Below, one piece after another: positions 1-6,113 of a stretch of DNA of 6,392 nucleotides. Origin of the DNA: an uncultured Gammaproteobacteria bacterium (GTDB lineage: Bacteria > Pseudomonadota > Gammaproteobacteria > Pseudomonadales > UBA5518); assembly GCA_903921135.1 (NCBI GenBank), contig CAIXOY010000379.1, forward strand, positions 1-6,392, in the 5' to 3' direction. Both the position numbers and the translations under genes were made by a program. Below the pieces are notes generated by a model, which made no database searches, was not told the origin of the DNA, and worked only from the letters and a program-made list of their open reading frames with translations. Numbering within the stretch: position 1 is the stretch's first letter; each line of letters starts with the position of its first letter.

Positions 1-437
1 TACTTGGCAGGAACGGTGGTAACCGTGGCGCTACCACCGCAACGCCAAGTGATAACGCCACCTGTATTTGCCGCTACGACGATGCCCAACTGGTTGGAGC
101 CGGACGCAAGCTCGGAAATGCCGTTGTTGCCAGCCGTGGTATTGATGGTGAGTGAGATGTATTGACTGCCCGAATTGACCCAGGAGACCTGGCTCACTTT
201 ACCTGCACCTACCGTGTTGAAAACGTTGGTGGTACCACTCGCGGGCATGGTGCCAGTCGATGCAAAGTATTCGGTTACGGCAGTCTTCACTTCGCTTCCA
301 CGAGCCATAACTTCGGACAGCTTCGCACGGACGGTGTAGTCCTGATAGGCGGGCAGCGCGACGGCCGCCAGGATGCCCACGATCGCGATCACGATCATAA
401 GCTCGATAAGGGTGAAGCCCTTTTGGATTCTGTTCAT
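1..437 (-). CDS. pilA: Type IV major pilin precursor (PilA-like), 3' end cut by window
   Basis: This is the structural subunit of a type IVa pilus, made as a prepilin in the inner membrane. The 145 visible residues begin with a short basic leader, MNRIQKG, followed by the class IVa signature FTLIELMIVIAIVGILAAVA. The predicted PilD cleavage site lies between G7 and F8, and the conserved glutamate at mature position 5 is E12. Residues 8-30 form the hydrophobic N-terminal helix, followed by YQDYTVRAKLSE, typical of pilins. The rest is a Thr/Ser/Gly/Asn-rich globular domain. C133 lies near the end and would be the first cysteine of the C-terminal disulfide loop; its partner must lie beyond the window, and the visible ending VPAK plus 'TA' fits the common pilin ending K-Y-L-P. 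The start is decided by AAGGAG six bases upstream. The gene is divergent from pilB. It could be a minor pilin-like protein, but the leader, size and strong ribosome binding site favour the major pilin. Confidence 0.93.
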   Translation of the reverse strand, partial: MNRIQKGFTLIELMIVIAIVGILAAVALPAYQDYTVRAKLSEVMARGSEVKTAVTEYFASTGTMPASGTTNVFNTVGAGKVSQVSWVNSGSQYISLTINTTAGNNGISELASGSNQLGIVVAANTGGVITWRCGGSATVTTVPAK

Positions 438-443
438 GGAAAA

Positions 444-449
444 CTCCTT
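444..449 (-). promoter_or_regulatory. Ribosome binding site of pilA
   Basis: AAGGAG on the minus strand lies six bases before the pilA ATG at 437. It is the strongest Shine-Dalgarno match on the pilus side of the window, as expected for an abundant structural protein. Confidence 0.85.
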
Positions 450-480
450 GATGGGGATGGTCACTGGACGAGCCGTTGGA

Positions 481-508
481 ACTATAGATCCCAAATCGGT
501 TCTTGCAA
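481..508 (-). promoter_or_regulatory. Alternative sigma-70-like promoter of pilA
   Basis: On the minus strand TTGCAA (503-508, 4 of 6 against TTGACA) and TATAGT (481-486, 5 of 6 against TATAAT) are separated by 16 bases. Transcription would start near 474, giving a leader of about 37 nt. It competes with the sigma-54 candidate just upstream; both could be used, or this may be a chance match. Confidence 0.35.
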
Positions 509-514
509 GGCGGT

Positions 515-530
515 ATCAATATGCGGGCCA
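515..530 (-). promoter_or_regulatory. Candidate sigma-54 promoter of pilA
   Basis: The minus-strand sequence TGGCCCGCATATTGAT matches the -24/-12 consensus TGGCACG-N4-TTGCW at 10 of 12 defined positions with correct spacing. The -24 GG is present, but the -12 GC is GA, which weakens the call. Transcription would start near 503-504, giving a leader of about 66 nt. Pilin genes in Pseudomonas and several other proteobacteria are transcribed by sigma-54 RNA polymerase with the PilS-PilR two-component system, so a site here is expected. I did not find clear PilR-binding repeats upstream. Confidence 0.5.
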
Positions 531-560
531 GTTTCGATCGGATTTTCTGCATGCAATGAG

Positions 561-573
561 GATCAATGGCTTA
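561..573 (+). promoter_or_regulatory. IHF-like binding site upstream of pilA
   Basis: GATCAATGGCTTA matches the IHF consensus WATCAA-N4-TTR at every defined position except the first W. It is centred about 63 bases upstream of the start predicted from the sigma-54 candidate. That is where IHF usually bends DNA between a sigma-54 promoter and its upstream activator. Short consensus, so chance matches occur. Confidence 0.4.
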
Positions 574-684
574 GGCGCATCACCCGCCCCTCAGTCGCCA
601 CTTCCATCCGATATCCTTAACGATGTGAGCCCGTCGCTGGCCCGCCTGAGGGCAGATCGTGACGCTTTTTGTCATGGGGGAGAG

Positions 685-793
685 GTCGCGGGCATGGCCC
701 GCTCCCACGGGGGCTTTCTCGGGCATGGACCCCACGGGGCAGATGTCACGGGCATGGCCCGCTCCGATGGGAGAGCTCTCGCGAGCAAGCTCT
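685..793. repeat. Cluster of about four REP-like palindromic units
   Basis: Units recur about every 30 bp in the same orientation. Unit 1 has the perfect hairpin GCGGGC-ATG-GCCCGC (688-702). Unit 2 is degenerate, around GGGCATGGACCC (721-732). Unit 3 has CGGGC-ATG-GCCCG (749-761). A shorter unit has GAGC-AA-GCTC (783-792). Units 1 and 3 share GGGCATGGCCCGCTCC; in reverse complement they read like GTGGGAGCGGGCCATGCCCG, which resembles REP elements with a GTRG head that are dispersed in Pseudomonas and related genomes and mobilised by RAYT transposases. The cluster sits between divergent promoters, not at an operon end, and lies outside any convincing gene. The resemblance is from memory and not from a search. 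Confidence 0.65.
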
Positions 794-808
794 AAGGAAG
801 AACTCTGT

Positions 809-817
809 TGCTATACT
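809..817 (+). promoter_or_regulatory. Extended -10 promoter candidate for pilBCD
   Basis: TGCTATACT is an extended -10 element (TGn plus TATACT, 5 of 6 against TATAAT). No good -35 box lies 16-18 bases upstream, which is tolerated in extended -10 promoters. Transcription would start near 824, giving a leader of about 48 nt before the pilB ATG at 872. The element lies just after the repeat cluster. Confidence 0.45.
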
Positions 818-871
818 CGCGGTTGATCGCTGTGCTCCCCGCGTCGCAGCAACGGTTACCCACGAGGCGCA

Positions 872-2593
872 ATGAACGCCAACACCCCCATCCCCCTGAG
901 TGGGCTCGCACGCCGTCTGGTGCAGGATGGCGTGCTGGACGAACAGATCGCCCGGCAGGCCCTGCAGGATGCCCGTCAGCAGAAGGTACCCTTCGTCACG
1001 CTGGTGGTGGAGCGCAACCTGGCGGACGGGCACCGTATAGCAGAATCCGCCTCCGACGAGTTCGGCACGCCGCTGCTCGATCTTGCTGCCTTCAACATCG
1101 AGATCTCGCCCAAGAACCTCATCGATCCCAAGCTGATCGAAAAACACCACGCGATTCCGCTGTTCAAGCGCGGCAACCGGCTCTATCTGGCGGTCTCGGA
1201 CCCCACCAACCTGCACGCCCTCGACGAGATCAAGTTCCACACCGGGATCAGCACCGAAGCGATCCTCGTCGAGGAGTCGCAGCTCGCCAAGGCCATGCAG
1301 CGCTTCCTGAAGGCAGCTGAAGAGGCTACCGGCAGCAATTTTTCCAGCCTCGACGATGTAGGCCTCGAAGACCTCGACATCGAAAGCGGCGAGAAGAAAG
1401 ACGAAGACCCCGACTCACGGTCGGACACCGACGACACGCCCATCGTCCGCTTCGTCAACAAGGTGCTTCTGGACGCGATCAAGGGCGGAGCCTCGGACGT
1501 GCACTTCGAGCCCTACGAGAAGAACTACCGCATCCGCTACCGCACCGACGGCATCCTGCACGAAGTCTCCAAACCGCCCGTGGCGCTCGCGCCCAAGCTT
1601 GCCGCGCGCCTGAAAGTGATGTCGGCCATGGACATCTCCGAGCGCCGCGTGCCGCAAGACGGCCGTATCAAGATGAGGCTGTCGAAAACCCGCGCCATCG
1701 ACTTCCGGGTCAACACCCTTCCCACCATCTTCGGCGAGAAGGTGGTGTTGCGTATCCTCGACCCGGCCAGTGCGCAACTCGGTATTGACGCCCTGGGCTT
1801 CGAGGCCGAGCAGCGCGAGCTCTACATGAAGTCCCTGATGTCACCGCAGGGCATGATGCTCTTCACAGGCCCCACCGGAAGCGGCAAGACCGTGTCGATG
1901 TACACGGGCCTCGGCATCCTGAATACCGACGAGCGCAACATCTCCACCGCGGAAGACCCGGTGGAAATCAACATGGCCGGCATCAACCAGGTGCACGTGA
2001 ACGCACGGGTGGGCCTCACCTTCGCCGAGGCGCTTCGCTCCTTCCTGCGCCAGGACCCGGACGTGATCATGGTCGGTGAGATCCGGGATCTGGCCACGGC
2101 TGAGATCGCCGTGAAAGCCGCCCAGACGGGCCACATGGTGATGTCCACGCTGCACACCAACAGCGCCTGCGAGACCATCACACGCCTTCTCAACATGGGC
2201 GTGCCCGCCTTCAACGTGGCCACGTCGATCAACCTGATCATCGCGCAGCGTCTCGCCAGGCGGCTCTGCCCTCACTGTGCAAAGGACGTGAAGCTGCCGG
2301 AGGAGGTACTGATCGAAGAGGGCTTCCTGCCACAGGAAGTGAATTCGGTCACGATCCGGGGACCGGTGGGTTGCGCCAAATGCAACAACGGCTACAAAGG
2401 CCGGGTGGGCATTTACGAGTGCGTGGCGATAACCAAGGAACTCTCCGAGATCATCATGGAGGGTGGCAACTCGATCGAGCTGGCGAAGATGGCCCGCAAG
2501 CAAGGCTTCAATGACTTGCGCCGTGCGGGGCTGGTCAAGGTAGCCAAGGGGCTCACCAGCCTCGAGGAAGTCAACCGCGTGACGAAGGACTGA
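872..2593 (+). CDS. pilB: Type IV pilus extension ATPase PilB
   Basis: This is the cytoplasmic hexameric ATPase that powers pilus polymerisation by acting on PilC. The 573 residues are full length for the family. An N-terminal GspE/MshE-type domain spans about residues 10-150, then an acidic linker rich in Asp, Glu and Ser (about 157-190), then the ATPase core. Visible motifs are Walker A GPTGSGKT (333-340), the Asp box STAEDPVEI (358-366), Walker B around DPDVIMVGEIRD (395-406) and the His box TGHMVMSTLHTN (419-430). The zinc-binding tetracysteine found in PilB/GspE proteins is present as CPHC (466-469) and CAKC (501-504); it helps separate PilB from the retraction ATPase PilT. The ATG is preceded by a weak GAGG (864-867). 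It is the first gene of pilBCD, and only 2 nt separate it from pilC. The identification is secure given pilC and pilD downstream. Confidence 0.97.
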   Translation: MNANTPIPLSGLARRLVQDGVLDEQIARQALQDARQQKVPFVTLVVERNLADGHRIAESASDEFGTPLLDLAAFNIEISPKNLIDPKLIEKHHAIPLFKRGNRLYLAVSDPTNLHALDEIKFHTGISTEAILVEESQLAKAMQRFLKAAEEATGSNFSSLDDVGLEDLDIESGEKKDEDPDSRSDTDDTPIVRFVNKVLLDAIKGGASDVHFEPYEKNYRIRYRTDGILHEVSKPPVALAPKLAARLKVMSAMDISERRVPQDGRIKMRLSKTRAIDFRVNTLPTIFGEKVVLRILDPASAQLGIDALGFEAEQRELYMKSLMSPQGMMLFTGPTGSGKTVSMYTGLGILNTDERNISTAEDPVEINMAGINQVHVNARVGLTFAEALRSFLRQDPDVIMVGEIRDLATAEIAVKAAQTGHMVMSTLHTNSACETITRLLNMGVPAFNVATSINLIIAQRLARRLCPHCAKDVKLPEEVLIEEGFLPQEVNSVTIRGPVGCAKCNNGYKGRVGIYECVAITKELSEIIMEGGNSIELAKMARKQGFNDLRRAGLVKVAKGLTSLEEVNRVTKD

Positions 2594-2595
2594 TC

Positions 2596-3825
2596 ATGGC
2601 GAAGGCAGTGGCGAAGGCAGTCAAGACAGAGACCTTTGCCTACACAGGCAAAGACCGCCGCGGCAACGCCACCAAAGGCGAAATCCAGAGCGAGAGCGTC
2701 ACGCTGGCCAAGGCGCAACTGCGCCGCCAGGGTGTCACGCCGCAGGTGGTGAGGAAGAAGGCGAAACCCCTGTTCGGGGAGCGCAAGAAACCGATCACGC
2801 CCTCGGACATCGCGATTTTCGCGCGCCAGCTGGCAACGATGATGAAAGCGGGGGTGCCGCTGGTGCAGTCCTTCGACATCGTCGCGGACGGGCAAGACAA
2901 CGTCGCTTTCCGCGAGATGATCATCACCATCAAGAACGACGTCTCCGGGGGCAACAGCCTCGCCTCGGCGCTGCAGAAACATCCGCGCCACTTCGACGAC
3001 CTGTTCTGCAACCTCGTGCAGGCAGGCGAACAGGCGGGAAAACTCGACTCGATGCTGGATCGCGTCGCCACCTACAAAGAGAAGACCGAGGCCCTCAAGG
3101 CCAAGATCAAGAAAGCGCTCACCTATCCCACTGCCGTGGTGGGTGTAGCCATGATTGTCACCATCATCCTGCTGATTTTCGTGGTGCCGCAGTTTGCCGA
3201 AACCTTCGCCAGCTTCGGCGCGAACCTTCCCGCCTTCACGCTCCTGGTGCTGGCGATGTCGAATTTCATGCAGGCCTACTGGTACATCATCGTCGGCGTG
3301 ATCGGTGCCGCCGGGTATGCCTTCAGCGAGGCCAAACAGCGCAGCAAAGCCTTCGCCGACTGGGTCGATGCCGTGATGCTGAAGGTCCCGGTCGTCGGCC
3401 CTATTCTCAAGGAAGCGGTCGTCGCCCGTTTTGCCCGCACGCTCTGCACCACCTTCGCAGCCGGCGTGCCGCTGGTCGAAGCGCTCGATTCGGTCGCGGG
3501 AGCCGCCGGCAACGAGGTCTACGCCCGGGCCATCCGCCAGATCCGGGACGATGTCACGGTGGGCACCCAGCTGAACCAGGCCATCCGCACGACCGGCCTC
3601 TTCCCCATGATGCTGCTGCACATGGTGTCGATCGGCGAGGAGTCCGGCGCACTCGACTCGATGCTCGACAAGGTGGCCTCGCATTTCGAGGCCGAAGTGG
3701 ACAACAAGGTCGACGGCCTCACCGCGCTTCTGGAGCCGCTGATCATGGCGGTTCTCGGCGTGCTGGTGGGTGGACTCATGGTGGCCATGTACCTGCCGAT
3801 CTTCATGCTCGGATCGGTGATGTAG
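2596..3825 (+). CDS. pilC: Type IV pilus inner-membrane platform protein PilC
   Basis: PilC is the polytopic inner-membrane platform that couples PilB ATPase motion to pilin insertion or removal. The 409 residues match the family length. Two T2SF (GspF-type) domains are visible, at about residues 71-195 and 274-396. Each carries the repeat signature: FARQLATMMKAGVPLVQSF (75-93) and FARTLCTTFAAGVPLVEAL (279-297), then GEQAGKLDSMLD (144-155) and GEESGALDSMLD (347-358). Membrane segments lie at about 175-200, 226-243 and 378-405. The ATG follows the pilB stop by 2 nt, with AAGGA (2585-2589) inside the end of pilB six bases upstream, so translation is probably coupled. The N-terminus contains a 12-bp near-perfect duplication encoding AKAV twice. 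Confidence 0.97.
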   Translation: MAKAVAKAVKTETFAYTGKDRRGNATKGEIQSESVTLAKAQLRRQGVTPQVVRKKAKPLFGERKKPITPSDIAIFARQLATMMKAGVPLVQSFDIVADGQDNVAFREMIITIKNDVSGGNSLASALQKHPRHFDDLFCNLVQAGEQAGKLDSMLDRVATYKEKTEALKAKIKKALTYPTAVVGVAMIVTIILLIFVVPQFAETFASFGANLPAFTLLVLAMSNFMQAYWYIIVGVIGAAGYAFSEAKQRSKAFADWVDAVMLKVPVVGPILKEAVVARFARTLCTTFAAGVPLVEALDSVAGAAGNEVYARAIRQIRDDVTVGTQLNQAIRTTGLFPMMLLHMVSIGEESGALDSMLDKVASHFEAEVDNKVDGLTALLEPLIMAVLGVLVGGLMVAMYLPIFMLGSVM

Positions 3826-3832
3826 GCCCCGC

Positions 3833-4705
3833 TTGGATCAGACCCTTCTCGACCTGACACGCCTCGGGGACAGCCAGGAACTCCTGATCACGGGCACCGC
3901 CGTGCTCGCACTGGTGGTGGGCAGTTTTCTCAATGTGGTGATCCTGCGCCTGCCGGTGATGATGGATCGGGCGTGGCGGAAGGACTCCCGGGAACTGCTG
4001 GAAAGCCCACCGATTCCCGCCCCCACCACCGACACCATCTCCCTCGCCTACCCACCCTCGACCTGCCCGGGCTGCGGCCCCCGGATCCGCCCCCACGAGA
4101 CCATTCCCGTCCTGAGGTACGTGGCGATGCGTGGACGCTGCAGCGCCTGCCGCAAACGCATTCCCCTGCGCTATCCCCTCGTGGAAGCGGTAACGGCAGT
4201 GCTATCGGTGATCGTGGTGCTGCGCCTCGGCGCAGGCTGGGACACGGCCGCGGCGCTGTGCTTTACGTGGGCACTGGTGGCCTTGACGGTCATCGACCTC
4301 GACCATCAGTTGCTGCCAGACAGCATCACACTGCCACTGCTGTGGGCAGGACTGATTGCCAACCAGCTCACGGGCGCCATCCCCCTGCACGATGCGCTCT
4401 GGGGCGCGGTCTTCGGTTATCTCTCGCTATGGTCCGTGTACTGGGGTTTCAAGCTGCTCACGGGCAAGGAAGGGATGGGTTACGGGGACTTCAAGCTCCT
4501 CGCCGCGCTCGGTGCCTGGCTGGGCTGGATGGCGCTGCCGACGATCGTGCTGCTCTCTTCAGTGCTGGGCGCGATCACCGGCATCGGCATGATGCTCTTC
4601 AAAGGCATGAAACGGGACAACCCCTTCCCCTTCGGCCCGTTCCTCGCGGGCGCGGGCTGGATCGCCCTGCTCTGGGGGCAGGAGCTTCGCCACTACTGGC
4701 CCTGA
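3833..4705 (+). CDS. pilD: Prepilin peptidase / N-methyltransferase PilD
   Basis: PilD is an inner-membrane aspartic protease that removes the prepilin leader after glycine and N-methylates the new first residue; it also processes minor pilins and type II secretion pseudopilins where present. The 290 residues are full length. After an N-terminal membrane segment with GSFLNVVILRLP (30-41) comes the cytoplasmic zinc-binding loop with two CxxC pairs, C78/C81 and C103/C106. Catalytic aspartates are D155 in VIDLDHQLLPD and D219 in GMGYGDFKL, 64 residues apart as in TcpJ. The rest is a bundle of membrane helices. The start is TTG: an in-frame TGA lies at 3818-3820 and no ATG or GTG lies between it and the first helix. 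It begins 7 nt after pilC, with only a weak AGG upstream. Its last 13 nt overlap the convergent GtrA gene. Confidence 0.95.
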   Translation: MDQTLLDLTRLGDSQELLITGTAVLALVVGSFLNVVILRLPVMMDRAWRKDSRELLESPPIPAPTTDTISLAYPPSTCPGCGPRIRPHETIPVLRYVAMRGRCSACRKRIPLRYPLVEAVTAVLSVIVVLRLGAGWDTAAALCFTWALVALTVIDLDHQLLPDSITLPLLWAGLIANQLTGAIPLHDALWGAVFGYLSLWSVYWGFKLLTGKEGMGYGDFKLLAALGAWLGWMALPTIVLLSSVLGAITGIGMMLFKGMKRDNPFPFGPFLAGAGWIALLWGQELRHYWP

Positions 4706-5169
4706 GTTCCGCTGCCGCCGGTTGAAGCACCGCCCGGCTGTGCGAACACGAAATGCCGGCGCAGCAGGTAGTTCCAGAAGAACACCGAACCCACCGCGAC
4801 CACCTTGGCCAGCATCACGTGCATTCCCTGATACTCGACGCAGGCATAGAGAATCATCTGGTGCCAGACCAGCCCCGTGGCGCTAACGGCGTACACGAGC
4901 AGGAGTTCATGCAACCGCGAGAAGCGCGCACCGCTGCTGAACACGAGCCGTATGCTGACCAGGTAATTCGCGAGCGTGGCACAGAAGAAGCCGGCAACGC
5001 CGGCCCAGAGATAACCCACCCCGAACTGGTAGATCAGCAGCGCGAACAGCGAGAAATCCACGACAGCGCCAGCAATGGCGGCAAGCAGGTAGCGGAACAC
5101 ACCCACCGAGAGCAGCCTGCGAACGGTTGCCGCAACCCGCCGCCTGGCCCGGGACGCCACGTCGGTCAT
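4693..5169 (-). CDS. GtrA-family membrane protein
   Basis: This 158-residue protein has the GtrA-like architecture: four membrane helices at about residues 25-46, 51-72, 88-109 and 118-135, with a short polar C-terminus. Family-like features are FRYLLAAIAGAVVDFSLF (25-42), ATLANYLVSIRLVF (64-77) and WNYLLRRHFVF (132-142). GtrA proteins are thought to flip undecaprenyl-phosphate-linked sugars, or otherwise help transfer of single sugars to O-antigen, teichoic acid or other surface polymers, usually with a GtrB-type glycosyltransferase. The ATG overlaps the TGA of the methyltransferase gene (ATGA, 5166-5169), so translation is probably coupled; no clear Shine-Dalgarno is seen. A longer in-frame start at 5343 was not chosen because the extra N-terminus is Arg/Gly/Cys-rich and lies within the methyltransferase gene. 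The substrate cannot be told from sequence. Confidence 0.85.
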   Translation of the reverse strand: MTDVASRARRRVAATVRRLLSVGVFRYLLAAIAGAVVDFSLFALLIYQFGVGYLWAGVAGFFCATLANYLVSIRLVFSSGARFSRLHELLLVYAVSATGLVWHQMILYACVEYQGMHVMLAKVVAVGSVFFWNYLLRRHFVFAQPGGASTGGSGTQGQ

Positions 5170-6113
5170 GGTTTGCGTGCCACGACGATGCGGATAGCGC
5201 CCGCGCCGGCCAGGGCAGAGCACAGTGCCTCGACAATCGCCACGGGCGTGACAAGACAGGCGGCCGCAGACCACGCGGCGAGTTCCGCCACGCCGCTCAC
5301 GCCGGGCGGCGAACGCATCAGGCGGTAAAGGCGGTTGGGGCAAGGCGGGAGCGCCGCGTTGAAGAAACTCTGGACGAAGCCGAACACGCTCTGCGAGAAC
5401 TGCAGGGTGCCGGTGCGCGCGATAGCAAGCCCGCTGGCGCCGAGCATGTGTGCCAGCCCTTCCAGTGTCAGAAAGTGAAGGTGACGCGGCACATCAAGGT
5501 GGAACCAGTACCGGCCGAAGGCGCGTGCCTGCCAACTCGCGGCGTTGGGCACCGCGAGGAACAACACGCCGCCAGGCGCGAGCAGATCGCCGGCGATACG
5601 GACGGCCGCAGCGGGATCGCGCAGGTGTTCCAGTACGTGCCAGATGACCACAGCGTCCAGGGTGCCGGGCGTGATGGCATGGTCTCCGAGATCTGCCTCG
5701 AGGATGCGCAGCCCCGGCTGCACGGCCCGCGCGGCGCCACCCGCGCGCTCGAGCCCTGTGGCATGTGCACCGAGACGCTCAAGTTCCACCAGCAACTGTC
5801 CTGTACCGCAGCCCACGTCCAGCACCCGCGGAGCGGCGCGTCCTTCGAGGGCTGCGATCACCGAGCGGGCGAGCGTGCGTTTTCCCGCGTCGAACAACTG
5901 CTGCACCACGGGCAGGAATTTCTGCGTTCCGCGACCGTAATAGGACGGTTCGTAGTAGCGGGCGAGTTCCGCATCGGAGGGCGGGTTGGCCAGACCGCCG
6001 CAACCGCAGACGGGACAGACGAGGATCACGAAGGCCTCCCGCGCAGTGTCGGCGTCCCACGCATCCACGCCCTGCACATTCACGAGCGCATCGCAGTACC
6101 CGCAGCGTCTCAT
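5166..6113 (-). CDS. Class I SAM-dependent methyltransferase
   Basis: This 315-residue protein belongs to the class I SAM methyltransferases of the Methyltransf_23 type, often found in polysaccharide and lipid-linked glycan clusters. C4, C7, C33, C36 and C38 at the N-terminus look like a small zinc-binding element. A PSYYGRG region (56-62) precedes the Rossmann core. Motif I is VLDVGCGTG (97-105), the acidic residue ending strand 2 is E122 in GLERA, motif II is IWHVLEHLRDP (157-167), and LLAPGGVLFLAVPN (177-190) is the motif III region. HLHFLTLEGL (211-220) is typical of this subgroup. The C-terminus (about 276-305) is Ala-rich and hydrophobic and may bind the membrane. The ATG is set by GGAAGGAG seven bases upstream; a longer start at 6173 has no such site. 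It overlaps both neighbours by 4 nt (ATGA). The methyl acceptor is unknown. Confidence 0.88.
   Translation of the reverse strand: MRRCGYCDALVNVQGVDAWDADTAREAFVILVCPVCGCGGLANPPSDAELARYYEPSYYGRGTQKFLPVVQQLFDAGKRTLARSVIAALEGRAAPRVLDVGCGTGQLLVELERLGAHATGLERAGGAARAVQPGLRILEADLGDHAITPGTLDAVVIWHVLEHLRDPAAAVRIAGDLLAPGGVLFLAVPNAASWQARAFGRYWFHLDVPRHLHFLTLEGLAHMLGASGLAIARTGTLQFSQSVFGFVQSFFNAALPPCPNRLYRLMRSPPGVSGVAELAAWSAAACLVTPVAIVEALCSALAGAGAIRIVVARKP

Noticed and set aside
504..520. Second sigma-54-like match, TTGATACCGCCTTGCA on the minus strand
   Set aside because: The -12 TTGCA is good, but the upstream half has GA instead of GG and the spacing is one base short.
588..652. Inverted repeat CCCTCAG / CTGAGGG (588-594 and 646-652)
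   Set aside because: Seven-base arms with a 51-nt loop are easily found by chance and match no known site.
685..793. CRISPR-like array
   Set aside because: The units are themselves palindromic, differ from each other, lack distinct spacers of constant size and have no cas genes nearby.
669..875. Short plus-strand ORF over the repeat cluster
   Set aside because: It translates the REP-like repeats and has no homology I recognise or ribosome binding site.
2413..3684. Long 423-residue open frame on the minus strand opposite pilB/pilC
   Set aside because: It is His-, Asp- and Arg-rich low-complexity sequence antisense to two clear genes in GC-rich DNA, with no recognisable domain; a shadow of pilC codon bias.
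3973..4725. 250-residue plus-strand frame overlapping pilD
   Set aside because: It is an Arg/Pro/Gly-rich shifted frame of pilD with no domain; pilD has all family motifs.
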